Positions 23,960-33,295 of a stretch of DNA of 64,000 nucleotides are shown piece after piece. This DNA is from a virus, in IMG/VR virus record IMGVR_UViG_3300008267_009226, positions 1-64,000 of that record. One strand, written 5' to 3'. The position numbers were made by a program, and so were the translations under genes. The notes below the pieces were generated by a model. The model did no database searches and was not told the DNA's origin. It worked only from the letters and a program-made list of their open reading frames with translations. Positions within the stretch are counted from its first letter, which is position 1; the number at the start of each line of letters is the position of its first letter.

Positions 23960-25207
23960 ATGAAAATTTTTATTCAAATTGCATCCTATAGAGATCCTCA
24001 ACTTATACCAACAATTAAAGATTGTATTGATAAAGCTAAAAAACCTGAAAACCTAAGATTTGGGATTTGTAGACAATATCATTCTGAAGATAAATTTGAT
24101 GATTTATCAGAATATGAGAGTGACAAGAGATTTAGAATTTTAAATGTCCCGTATCAAGAATCAACAGGTGTTTGTTGGGCAAGAAATCAAGTCCAACAGT
24201 TATATAATGGGGAGGAATACACCCTTCAGTTGGATTCTCATATGAGATTCGAAAAAAATTGGGATGACACATTAATTAAAATGGTTAAACAATTACAAAA
24301 AAAAGGACATAAAAAGCCATTATTAACGGGTTATGTTTCTTCTTTTGACCCTGACAATGACCCACAAGGAAGAGTTAATGAACCTTGGCGAATGGTTTTT
24401 GATAGATTTACACCTGAAGGTGTTGTTTTCTTTTTACCTGAAGTTATTCCTAATTGGAAAACTCTTAAACAACCAATTCCTGCAAGATTTTATTCTGCGC
24501 ATTTTGCTTTTACATTAGGAGAATTTTCCAATGAGGTTCAACACGATCCTGAATACTATTTTCATGGAGAGGAAATATCAATTGCCGTAAGAGCATATAC
24601 ACATGGTTATGATTTATTTCACCCACACAAAACCGTAATTTGGCACGAATATACAAGAAAAGGTAGAACAAAACAGTGGGATGATGACAAACAATGGTTT
24701 ATAAAAAATCAGAATTGTCATAAAAAAAATAGACAAGTGTTAGGTGTAGATGGTGAAAAATATGATGGGGACTTAGGAAAATATGGATTTGGCACAGAAA
24801 GAACAGTAAGAGATTACGAAAAATATTCTGGTATATTATTCTCAAAAAGAGGAATTCAACAGTATACTATAGATAAAAAATATCCTCCAAATCCGTATGA
24901 TTATACAAATGAACAAGAATGGATGGATAGTTTCTCAAAGATATTTAAACATTGTATTGATGTGTCTTTCAATGATGTTTCTGAGAATGATTATGAATTT
25001 TGGGTTGTTGCGTTTCATAACGAAAAAGATGAAACTTTATATAGACAAGACGCAGATACCTCAGAAATACTTAGAATGAAACAAGACCCTGATGGTTATT
25101 GTAAAATATGGAGAGAATTTAATACAACTGAAAACCCTAAATATTGGGTTGTTTGGCCTTACAGTAAATCCAAAGGGTGGTGTAATAGAATAAGTGGAAA
25201 TTTATAA
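23960..25207 (+). CDS. GlcNAc-type glycosyltransferase (PF11397-like)
   Basis: The protein opens MKIFIQIASYRDPQLIPTIK and shows RFGICRQYHSED, TGVCWARNQVQQLY and LQLDSHMRFEKNWD, the diagnostic run of the Skp1-GlcNAc-transferase-like family. Asp92-Ser-His94 is the DxD-like metal site. C-terminal features (FHGEEISIAVRAYTHGYDLF, then PHKTVIWHEY) are also family-typical. Eukaryotic relatives add GlcNAc to hydroxyproline, which is suggestive given the Thr-Pro fibres and the 2OG oxygenase nearby. No promoter motif is seen, so it probably belongs to the preceding fibre transcript. Confidence 0.85.
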   Translation: MKIFIQIASYRDPQLIPTIKDCIDKAKKPENLRFGICRQYHSEDKFDDLSEYESDKRFRILNVPYQESTGVCWARNQVQQLYNGEEYTLQLDSHMRFEKNWDDTLIKMVKQLQKKGHKKPLLTGYVSSFDPDNDPQGRVNEPWRMVFDRFTPEGVVFFLPEVIPNWKTLKQPIPARFYSAHFAFTLGEFSNEVQHDPEYYFHGEEISIAVRAYTHGYDLFHPHKTVIWHEYTRKGRTKQWDDDKQWFIKNQNCHKKNRQVLGVDGEKYDGDLGKYGFGTERTVRDYEKYSGILFSKRGIQQYTIDKKYPPNPYDYTNEQEWMDSFSKIFKHCIDVSFNDVSENDYEFWVVAFHNEKDETLYRQDADTSEILRMKQDPDGYCKIWREFNTTENPKYWVVWPYSKSKGWCNRISGNL

Positions 25208-25211
25208 AAAA

Positions 25212-26210
25212 ATGAAACTACATATAAGGAACGAACAAAGACAAATTCGATTTGGGGATAAAGATTTTTATATTACTAATTTTTTTAATAAATTATTGAC
25301 CGAACTACAAAAAAAATTTAACGACTTCTCTTTTGAGATTGTTAACGACACAAATTACGAAAAGTACGGTCAGGGAGGAATTTATAGTTGTATGAATTTT
25401 TCAATAGTGAACCCTGAAAATAAAAAATATATTTTAATTTCTTTTTTTGACAATTGGAAATACCATTTCATGTCTCACTTAGGTTGGGATGCGGAAAACA
25501 TGGTTCAATTTTTTTATCCAGGAGGGTTTAATTTCTACGATTACTATACATTCAAAACAAACACAAAAAACAATTTAGATGTAAAATTTCCAAATGACAT
25601 TAAAAATATTTATGAACCTTTTTATTATGGGCCTTATTTTGATTGTTGTTATGATTTTATGAATTCTTTATATGAAAAAAACAAAAACTCAGATAAAGAA
25701 AAAAAACTTTTTTTTAGGGGGTGGTTATGGGATTTTAGAAAAAAAATGGTAAATGAAATTGTAACAGATGACATTATTATTATTGACAAAAATGTTGATA
25801 ACCAAAATATGGAGTATACTGAATATCTGAATGACTTATCAAAATATAAAGTATCTTTAAGTCTACCAGGTGGAAATGAAATGTGTAATAGGGACATTGA
25901 ATGTTTTGGGGTAGGGATACCTGTAATTAGACCTCATTTAAATATTAATTATCCAGACCCATTAATACCTAATTTTCATTATATAAGTTGTTATCATTCC
26001 TGTGATTATTCTTTCGATGGACATCCTAAATACAACTCATACACCGATTTCAAAAATAACTTAATTACAACATGGAATAGAGTGAAAAATAATGACGAAT
26101 ATTTAAACTTTGTATCGGAAAATGCTAAAAATTGGTTTGATAAAAACTGTACTTTACCATCAAACATTGAATACTTAATAAACCGAATAGACTTGAAAAA
26201 ACTTCTTTAA
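25212..26210 (+). CDS. Putative GT-B or exostosin-like glycosyltransferase
   Basis: I choose the ATG of MKLHIRNEQRQ four bases after the previous stop; a longer frame overlaps the previous gene. The C-terminal half has KYKVSLSLPGGNEMCNRDIE, then CFGVGIPVIRP, the D/E-centred donor-site signature of exostosin and GT90-like GT-B enzymes. NYPDPLIPNFHYIS follows. The N-terminal part is aromatic-rich and has no clear motif. It is co-linear with the preceding glycosyltransferase and the two following methyltransferases, and likely acts on the same substrate. Confidence 0.55.
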   Translation: MKLHIRNEQRQIRFGDKDFYITNFFNKLLTELQKKFNDFSFEIVNDTNYEKYGQGGIYSCMNFSIVNPENKKYILISFFDNWKYHFMSHLGWDAENMVQFFYPGGFNFYDYYTFKTNTKNNLDVKFPNDIKNIYEPFYYGPYFDCCYDFMNSLYEKNKNSDKEKKLFFRGWLWDFRKKMVNEIVTDDIIIIDKNVDNQNMEYTEYLNDLSKYKVSLSLPGGNEMCNRDIECFGVGIPVIRPHLNINYPDPLIPNFHYISCYHSCDYSFDGHPKYNSYTDFKNNLITTWNRVKNNDEYLNFVSENAKNWFDKNCTLPSNIEYLINRIDLKKLL

Positions 26211-26906
26211 ATGAATTTAACTGAAATTAAAAATAAACTTTCATGCTCAACAAAAAATTGTTTTGAAAACGATTATTTTGATATTAATTTTCGTAATGGT
26301 GTTGTGAATCACGTAAGTTACAATGGTCTGTCAATTGAACAAAATCCGAATATTGTTGATAGATTTAATGATTTAATTAAATTACATAAACCAAGTAGAG
26401 TGTTAGAAATAGGAACTTTTCACGGTGGGTTAACTGAAATAATTAGGGACTTATTGGATTTAAATAATTTAAAGGATTCTGAACTTATATCTTATGATGT
26501 CTCAATACCGGAATTTACAAAAAAAAGATTAGAAAAAAAAAGGATATCCCTTATAGTAAAAAACTTATTTTTGATTGACTATAGCGACTTTTTTGATAAT
26601 CAATGTATGAATGAATTAAAAGAGTACATTCAATTAAAAGGTACAACATTAGTTCTATGTGATGGAGGTAGTAAAAAAAATGAATTCAGATTAATTTCTA
26701 AATTATTAAAAACAGGTGATATAATAATGGCACATGATTATTCACCAAACGAAGAGTATTTTGAAAAAAAAATGAAAAACAATTTTTGGAACTGGATGGA
26801 AATACAGGATTCGGACATAGATGGTACTAATATAAAATATAATTTAACACCACTTAAAGAGACATCATTTTTAGAAGTGGGTTGGGTTTGTAAAATTAAG
26901 AATTAA
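26211..26906 (+). CDS. SAM-dependent methyltransferase (CmcI-like)
   Basis: The 231-residue protein starts on the base after the preceding stop. Motif I is SRVLEIGTFHGGLTEII. An acidic strand, LISYDVSI, and the TTLVLCDGGSKKNEF segment resemble the metal-binding Asp loop of the CmcI/rhamnosyl O-methyltransferase group. DIIMAHDYSPNEEYF gives a His-Asp pair. Such enzymes methylate sugar hydroxyls on glycolipids or glycans. The tight coupling to glycosyltransferases points to methyl capping of a phage-built glycan. Confidence 0.72.
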   Translation: MNLTEIKNKLSCSTKNCFENDYFDINFRNGVVNHVSYNGLSIEQNPNIVDRFNDLIKLHKPSRVLEIGTFHGGLTEIIRDLLDLNNLKDSELISYDVSIPEFTKKRLEKKRISLIVKNLFLIDYSDFFDNQCMNELKEYIQLKGTTLVLCDGGSKKNEFRLISKLLKTGDIIMAHDYSPNEEYFEKKMKNNFWNWMEIQDSDIDGTNIKYNLTPLKETSFLEVGWVCKIKN

Positions 26907-26909
26907 AAA

Positions 26910-27491
26910 ATGATAGCAGTTCAAATAGGGTCGAACAGAGGATTCGATGATTTCACAGATTTAATACAAAATGAAAATATCAATAAATTAATACTTGTAG
27001 AACCTTTCATTGAACATAATGAAAGTTTATTAAAATGTTATTCTCATGTTGGGAATATTAATTTGGAAAATATAATAATAACCGATGATGAAAATCTAAC
27101 AAAGGAGAAAATTTATTTTCATGAAGAAGATACTAACCATATTAATAAGTTTGAATTGGCTAGTTTAAACAAAACCCATTCAATAAAAGTTAGAAATCAT
27201 TATACAGAAAATGGTGTTTGTTATCGTGAACTTGATTGTTTATGTATTAACCGTTTATTAGAAAAATACAATTTAACCAAAATTGACATACTTTATATTG
27301 ATACAGAAGGTTTTGATGATAAAATCATTAAATCAATAAATTTTAATAAATTTATTATTGATAAGATTTATTATGAAAATTTACATATAAACGGAATAGA
27401 GTTAAAAAACTTTTTGATAAATAAAAATTATATTATAACCCATAATGTTGGTTATGGGGGATGGTCTGATTATGCGGAATTAAAAAAATAA
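26910..27491 (+). CDS. FkbM family methyltransferase
   Basis: A 193-residue FkbM-type protein. It starts IAVQIGSNRGFDDFTDLI (the GxNxG-like SAM loop) and has LILVEPFIEHNES (the E-P strand), YRELDCLCINRLLEKYNL, IDILYIDTEGFDDKIIKSI (the signature DxEGxD motif) and IYYENLHI. FkbM methyltransferases O-methylate sugars, polyketides and other compounds. The spacers to both neighbours are 2-3 bases, so this is the third gene of one cassette. Confidence 0.88.
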   Translation: MIAVQIGSNRGFDDFTDLIQNENINKLILVEPFIEHNESLLKCYSHVGNINLENIIITDDENLTKEKIYFHEEDTNHINKFELASLNKTHSIKVRNHYTENGVCYRELDCLCINRLLEKYNLTKIDILYIDTEGFDDKIIKSINFNKFIIDKIYYENLHINGIELKNFLINKNYIITHNVGYGGWSDYAELKK

Positions 27492-27493
27492 AA

Positions 27494-29176
27494 ATGGATA
27501 AAATAACATTAGTCACTGGTTTATGGGACATTGGTAGAGGTAATCTAGAAGAAGGATGGTCTAGAAGCTATGAACATTATCTAAACAAGTTGGAAGAATT
27601 GTTGAGGGTTGATTGCAATCTTATAATATACGGAGATGAAAATCTTAAACATTTTGTTAATGAAAGGCGTGATTCAGATAAAACCCAATTTATTTTAAGG
27701 GATTTAAATTGGTTTAAGTCAAACGATTATTACGAGACAATACAAACAATAAGAACTAACCCAAATTGGTATAATCAGGTTGGGTGGTTAAAAGAGTCAA
27801 CACAATCCAAACTTGATATGTATAATCCACTTGTAATGTCAAAAATGTTTCTTCTTCATGATGCAAAAATATTGGATAAATTTAATTCTGATAAATTATT
27901 TTGGATAGATGCCGGAATCACAAATACTGTTCATTCAGGTTATTTTACACATGACGATGTTTTAAATAAAATAAAAAGTTTAACAGAAAAATTTTTATTT
28001 ATTTGTTTTCCGTATGAGACCAATACGGAAATACATGGTTTTAATTATGAAAAAATGTGTGAACTTTCTACACAAAACCCCAAGTTTGTTTGTAGAGGTG
28101 GTTTTTTTGGTGGGAATAAAGACACAATTTCGGAAATGAATTCTAAATATTATAGTTTGATGATGGATACATTAAAAAATGGTTTGATGGGGACTGAAGA
28201 AAGTTTGTTTACAATTATGACTTATTTGTATCCTAACTTAATAGATTATTGTGAAATAGAATCAAACGGACTTTTATACCGATTTTTTGAAGACGTAAAA
28301 AATGAAACCGTAAAAATTAAATCTATTACATCTAATATAGAAAAAACAAAAATAATTAAGGAAGTAAAAGACATAGGACTATATGTAATCTCTTTCAATT
28401 CCCCGAAACAATTTGAGACTTTAATTGACTCTATGTTAGAATATGATACTAATTTTTTAAATAAAACAAATAAGTTTTTATTAAATAATTCTACTGACCT
28501 ATCAACAACAGAAAAATATCTACAATTATGTGATATGTATGGATTTGTTCATATCAAAAAAGATAACATAGGAATTACAGGTGGAAGGCAATTTATTGCG
28601 GAACATTTTAATGACCAAGAAAATTTAAGTCACTATTTCTTTTTTGAGGATGATATGTTTTTTTACAATGGTATAGACAATGTATGTAAAAATGGGTTCA
28701 ACAGAAAGATTAAAAATTTGTTTAACTCGTCAATTGAAATTATGACTAAAGAAGGTTTTGATTTTTTAAAATTAAATTTTACGGAATTTTTTGGTAGTCA
28801 TGACAAACAATGGTCTTGGTATAATGTCCCTCAATCATTTAGAGAATCTCACTGGCCTGAAAATAAAAACTTACCTAAACAAGGATTGGATAAAGATTCC
28901 CCAAACTTAGAGTTTAAATATATAAAGTCCCATAAAAATGTACCATATGCTAGTGGTGAAATATATCTTTCTAATTGGCCAATTATAATGTCTAAAGAGG
29001 GTAACTACAAATGTTATTTAGAAACTAAATTTCAACACCCATATGAACAGACACTTATGAGTCATTGTTATCAAGAAACTATTAAAGGTAAAATTAACCC
29101 AGCTGTTTTATTATTAACACCAACCGAACATAATAGATTTGAATTTTACGAAGCCCATCTTAGAAAAGAATGTTGA
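27494..29176 (+). CDS. Two-domain glycosyltransferase, HtrL/YibB-like N-terminus
   Basis: Residues about 1-270 match the HtrL/YibB (WlaTC-type) family, with TLVTGLWDIGRGNLEEGWSR, NLIIYGDENLKHFVNE, MYNPLVMSKMFLLHDA and LFWIDAGITNTVHSGYF. Residues about 295-560 form a second GT-A-like unit with IGLYVISFNSPKQFETLIDS, an acidic FFFEDDMFFYNG motif and ASGEIYLSNWPIIMSKEG. The protein is 560 residues and has no membrane segment. It closes the second glycan cassette, just before another Thr-rich fibre gene. Confidence 0.75.
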   Translation: MDKITLVTGLWDIGRGNLEEGWSRSYEHYLNKLEELLRVDCNLIIYGDENLKHFVNERRDSDKTQFILRDLNWFKSNDYYETIQTIRTNPNWYNQVGWLKESTQSKLDMYNPLVMSKMFLLHDAKILDKFNSDKLFWIDAGITNTVHSGYFTHDDVLNKIKSLTEKFLFICFPYETNTEIHGFNYEKMCELSTQNPKFVCRGGFFGGNKDTISEMNSKYYSLMMDTLKNGLMGTEESLFTIMTYLYPNLIDYCEIESNGLLYRFFEDVKNETVKIKSITSNIEKTKIIKEVKDIGLYVISFNSPKQFETLIDSMLEYDTNFLNKTNKFLLNNSTDLSTTEKYLQLCDMYGFVHIKKDNIGITGGRQFIAEHFNDQENLSHYFFFEDDMFFYNGIDNVCKNGFNRKIKNLFNSSIEIMTKEGFDFLKLNFTEFFGSHDKQWSWYNVPQSFRESHWPENKNLPKQGLDKDSPNLEFKYIKSHKNVPYASGEIYLSNWPIIMSKEGNYKCYLETKFQHPYEQTLMSHCYQETIKGKINPAVLLLTPTEHNRFEFYEAHLRKEC

Positions 29177-29182
29177 TTGATA

Positions 29183-29190
29183 TATTTATT
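29183..29190 (+). promoter_or_regulatory. Late-promoter-like octamer TATTTATT
   Basis: A one-mismatch copy ends 14 bases before the Thr-rich fibre gene at 29205, separating it from the glycan cassette upstream. Confidence 0.5.
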
Positions 29191-29204
29191 ATTAAAAACA
29201 TTTA

Positions 29205-30508
29205 ATGGAATTCTTTATTAAGAAAAACGCTACTTTACCTCTACTAAAAATACAAGTTGTTAAAGATGGAAGAAGTGACTTCAATAGAATGATGTCTTTA
29301 ATAGAAGAATCTGCAATATTCTTTTCTATGGTTGACATAGAAACAGGTATTCCTAAAATAGTTACTAGACCAGCGGGATTTGTGTCTAAAAAATTATTAG
29401 AACCAAACGCAGACCCCGAATATTATGTATATTACCAATTTCAAAATAAAGACACAAATAAAGTCGGGAGATACGAAGGTCAATTTTTATTACGAAATTC
29501 TGATGGGGTTTTAATTTTACCAATTAGAGAAAAACTTTTTATAAATGTTCAGGAGTCTTATATTGCGGATGATTTACCTTATGATTCATGTTATGTAAGT
29601 GAATTCCCATGTTGTGTTGATGTACCTTTTAAAACAACCACAACTACCACTACAACTCCTTGTCCGACTTGTCAACCGTGCCCACCTATTACAACGACAA
29701 CAACAACAAGTCCTGTAGTAACAACGACAACAACAATACCATTGGAAGTAGTTTTAAATGTGGTAATTACGACAGGTTCAACAATTATTGATTACAATTT
29801 AACCGCAAACCAAAATGTTAATGAACCAGTGTTGATGTATTTTACACATACTCTTGATGTTTATAGTGGTAACCCAATTACTATCACAACAGGTGTTACT
29901 ATAGATTTACAAGATATTTCGGGGACAACACAAGTTATTTTAGATGTGGATTACAATAATCTTACAAGAAATGATGTTTTTTCTAACATACTATTTAGTC
30001 CAAATTATTTAACATATACTATAAATGAAATCTACTCTATAACCCCAACACCAACACCTACAGTTACACCAACACCTACAGTTACACCAACACCTACAGT
30101 TACACCAACACCTACAGTTACACCAACACCTACAGTTACACCAACACCTACAGTTACCCAGAAATTATATATACCGTAAGTATTTATGTCTCAAGTGGTT
30201 CAGTTGTTACTTATTTTACTGTAAATTCAAATATCCCTATCAATAAAAACGTCTCATTACCAATAAGTGTTAATTTAGATTTAATTGGTGGTGGGGATAT
30301 AACAATAGGGTCAACAGTAATAATACCAAAAAATGAGACATCAGGTCAAACAATTTCTACTAATCCTGCTTTAAATTATAGTTTGTTAACCAAAACGGGA
30401 GAAGTGTTCATCCAACCTATTGACATTGATTTTCCATTAAATATTTTAGTTAACGAACTACAATTTGAACAAGAACCCACTCCAACACCAACTCCAACAC
30501 CAACCTAA
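29205..30508 (+). pseudogene. Thr-rich baseplate/fibre protein interrupted by a one-base frameshift
   Basis: The first frame (29205-30179) gives 324 residues. An N-terminal beta-domain (about 1-125, FIKKNATLPLLKIQVVKDGR) resembles upper-baseplate or fibre-anchor modules. Then come a Thr-only tract with C-x-x-C motifs, a beta-domain (about 185-275) and TPTPTV repeats ending VTQKLYIP. From 30158 the next frame continues PEIIYTVSIYVSSGS, then VVTYFTVNSNIPIN, a second copy-like beta-domain, and ends EPTPTPTPTPT at 30506-30508. The two frames join as TPTVTP-EIIYTV if one C is restored in the CCC run at 30157-30159. The restored length is about 434 residues. This may be slippage, phase variation or an assembly error. 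Confidence 0.65.
30046..30160 (+). repeat. Perfect 18-base tandem repeats
   Basis: CCAACACCTACAGTTACA is repeated about six times with no change, encoding PTPTVT. It ends exactly where the reading frame breaks (near 30158), which points to recent repeat slippage. Confidence 0.9.
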
Positions 30509-30548
30509 ACGATGTAACATCTTAACTTAATTAATAAACAAAATATGA

Positions 30549-30556
30549 TATTTATA
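30549..30556 (+). promoter_or_regulatory. Late-promoter-like octamer TATTTATA
   Basis: A perfect octamer ends 15 bases before the beta-helix fibre ATG at 30572. Confidence 0.6.
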
Positions 30557-30571
30557 TAAAAAAACAAAAAA

Positions 30572-33016
30572 ATGATACTTTCAGGAAAAACAATAGGAGA
30601 ATTAGCACTATCAACAGGAATAACAAGTAATTCGTTATTTCCAATCGAACAAAGTGGTTTCACTTTTCATATTCCTTATTCAGGTTTATCAACAGGTGGA
30701 GGAACTTATGAAGAAGTAACTTACGATGAGTTATATTCTTTATATACTGGAGGAACTTTAACACCTGGCGGTTATTATTTAATGACCGATTTTCAAACTT
30801 GTTACGACCAACCTAATTTCAATAATGTTGGTGACCCAATTGTGACAGGTAACTATAAAACGGGTAATACTGAACCATTGTTATTATTAGCAACTTCAAC
30901 AACAGGATTTTCACCAACTGTATATTCAACATTATACCCACAAGATAAAATTACTTATGATATAAATTGGAATACAACTGAGGTCACATCAAGTCCTGCG
31001 AAGGGTAGGATTACAGAAAGAATTGATGAAAAAAATAACAGAGCCGATTATGATTTCAGAGCAGTTCAATTTATAAGATACGAAGGTTTTTTTTCTGAAC
31101 AATTACTAGATGGTAGTATTACTATTGACCCAACAGGACTTGTTACAGGGTTTACAACTTTTTTTAACAGTGACTTTGTTGTTGGAGACATTTTAGGAGT
31201 TTACAATAATTTTGGTCAATTTCCGATTGGTTCTTTTGGGTATTTTGAAATTACAAGTATAACAAGTGATACCGAAATGTATGTCACAGGAACTACAATA
31301 CCTACCATATCCGACACATATTATTCAAGAGGTATATCTTTACCTCAACATATGAGTCCATTCCAATGTAACGTTATAAGTTCTGGATATACAGGGTTTT
31401 CAGAATATTATACTTTTAATAATAATTTAAATTTAAATACTTATTTGGGTAATTTTAATAATTACAACACATTTTTACTATCCAACAATGTATTTTTATC
31501 AGGAACTTATAGAAATAACTATTTTGGTGGAGGTGTTGAAGGTAATACATTTAACGAAGACATGGATTCAAATATTTGTGGTTCAAATTTTAAGTATAAT
31601 ATTATTACAAATGATTTTGACGATAATACAGTCGGGACGGACTTCCAAAGAAATATTATCGACTGTGATATGGATGGTAATTTGATTGGGGAGAGATTTC
31701 AAGATAATATGATTGGGGATGATGATGGGTTTGATTTTGACAATAATAGAATTGGTGTAAACTTTTCGTCTAACTTTATAACAATGTCACAAGATGGCTT
31801 TATAAACAATAATATTGGTAGTGACTTTTATAATAATATAATTGATTCAGGATTTGAGAATAACCAAATTGTTGGTAGTTTTTATGAAAATTTATTAGAC
31901 ACTAATAATTTTACAAATAATATAATCGGAGAATCGTTTTTTATTAATAAAGTATATTCAGATTTTATTGTTAATATAATCGGACCTAGTTTCTTCAGTA
32001 ATAATATATATAGTTCGTTTGAGAGTAATACAGTTGGTGATAATTTTAATAATAACACACTAGGGGATATTAATAACATTGGTATTAGCGCATTTAATGA
32101 AAATAAAATAGGTACCAATTTCAACAACAATATAATAACTCAAGATTTTTATAAAAATAACGTTGGTGTTTCGTTTTTTAATAACGACATAAGTGGACAA
32201 ACCACTAATAATGTTATCGGTAATACATTTGAAAATAATACAATTTATGATAATTTCAATCACAACAAAATATCAAATGAATTTAAAGGTAATATGATGC
32301 TTCTGTCATTTGAAGAAAACAATGTTGATTCTTTTGTTGGTGGTAATCAGTTTTCAGGAGGTACTTATGGTAATAATATTGGTTCATATACTTTTAATAA
32401 TGACTTTTTAGGTTATGTTAGTAATAACATTTGGGGTTCCGCGTTTAATACTAATACAATAGGACCTGATTTTAGTAGAAATACAATAGGTAATGAATTT
32501 GCTGGAAATACAATAGGTGAAAATTTTAATGAAAATACAATAGGTAATGATTTTAATGAAAATACAATAGGTAACAATTTTCAATGGAATATTATAGACA
32601 CATTTATCACTACAGTTGATTTTACAACCAATTATGGAAACATCACAGGATTTTCATTTACTGCAACAGGAACTACCGCAATAAATAGTACATACACGTC
32701 ATTAACTGGTGTAACAAACGGTATTGGTGTAAATGCATCTTTTGATATTGAGGTTTCAGGAGGATCTGTAGTTGGTGTTAGTGGTAATACACAAGGCAAA
32801 TTATATCAAACAGGTGATACCATAACAATACTTGGAACACAAATAGGAGGTACGGATGTTGATGATGATGTTGTTATTACAGTAACGGGTGTAAGTTCTA
32901 ACCCATCAGTTTATGAGTCATATACTTGTCAAATTTTTGAGAGACAGGGTGGAAGTAAAAGGTTGTCCTATTATGATAGTTCGGATACCATCAACATAAC
33001 TGATATAAACGTATAA
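30572..33016 (+). CDS. Long tail fibre with N-x-IG-x-x-F repeat beta-helix
   Basis: The 814-residue protein starts MILSGKTIGELALSTGITSN, followed by SLFPIEQSGFTFHIPYSGL, the shared fibre N-terminal module. Residues about 270-670 are built of roughly 11-12-residue units of the form NTIGxxFxxN (for example NTIGNEFAGNTIGENFNEN), expected to stack as a beta-helix rod. A C-terminal beta-domain (about 680-814) may be the receptor-binding tip. The last repeats are nearly identical in DNA, which suggests recent expansion. A TATTTATA motif at 30549-30556 precedes the start. Confidence 0.78.
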   Translation: MILSGKTIGELALSTGITSNSLFPIEQSGFTFHIPYSGLSTGGGTYEEVTYDELYSLYTGGTLTPGGYYLMTDFQTCYDQPNFNNVGDPIVTGNYKTGNTEPLLLLATSTTGFSPTVYSTLYPQDKITYDINWNTTEVTSSPAKGRITERIDEKNNRADYDFRAVQFIRYEGFFSEQLLDGSITIDPTGLVTGFTTFFNSDFVVGDILGVYNNFGQFPIGSFGYFEITSITSDTEMYVTGTTIPTISDTYYSRGISLPQHMSPFQCNVISSGYTGFSEYYTFNNNLNLNTYLGNFNNYNTFLLSNNVFLSGTYRNNYFGGGVEGNTFNEDMDSNICGSNFKYNIITNDFDDNTVGTDFQRNIIDCDMDGNLIGERFQDNMIGDDDGFDFDNNRIGVNFSSNFITMSQDGFINNNIGSDFYNNIIDSGFENNQIVGSFYENLLDTNNFTNNIIGESFFINKVYSDFIVNIIGPSFFSNNIYSSFESNTVGDNFNNNTLGDINNIGISAFNENKIGTNFNNNIITQDFYKNNVGVSFFNNDISGQTTNNVIGNTFENNTIYDNFNHNKISNEFKGNMMLLSFEENNVDSFVGGNQFSGGTYGNNIGSYTFNNDFLGYVSNNIWGSAFNTNTIGPDFSRNTIGNEFAGNTIGENFNENTIGNDFNENTIGNNFQWNIIDTFITTVDFTTNYGNITGFSFTATGTTAINSTYTSLTGVTNGIGVNASFDIEVSGGSVVGVSGNTQGKLYQTGDTITILGTQIGGTDVDDDVVITVTGVSSNPSVYESYTCQIFERQGGSKRLSYYDSSDTINITDINV
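32455..32585 (+). repeat. Beta-helix fibre tandem repeats
   Basis: Near-identical units of AATACAATAGGTAATGATTT type encode NTIGNDF repeats in the long fibre, suggesting recent expansion of the beta-helix. Confidence 0.8.
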
Positions 33017-33028
33017 GAAATTCAAAAC

Positions 33029-33295
33029 ATGAGAATCTGTATATTATGTGAAGAAAGCAAAGTTCTTCAAGCAAGAGAAAAAATGAAAAATGATAATATC
33101 TTAAAAATAGATTTATCACCAACAGGAGAATTACCAGCAACTCATAAATTGTGTGTTATGGCAGTTCCTGAAGAAAAGGCAAAACAACTTATGGATTCTG
33201 CTGAATTAACAATTATTGAAGTAATGAACCCAAAAGAGTTTTTGGAAAAACATAATTTAAAAAAAATTGGAAAATACGGAATTGGAAACCTGTAA
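33029..33295 (+). CDS. Small conserved-looking hypothetical protein
   Basis: The 88-residue protein starts MRICILCEESKVLQAREKMK and continues ILKIDLSPTGELPATHKLCV. It has a compact alpha/beta pattern and no recognised domain. It follows the fibre gene by 12 bases without its own promoter motif and is followed at once by the oxygenase gene. The C-x-x-C near its start could bind a metal. I cannot assign a function. Confidence 0.6.
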   Translation: MRICILCEESKVLQAREKMKNDNILKIDLSPTGELPATHKLCVMAVPEEKAKQLMDSAELTIIEVMNPKEFLEKHNLKKIGKYGIGNL

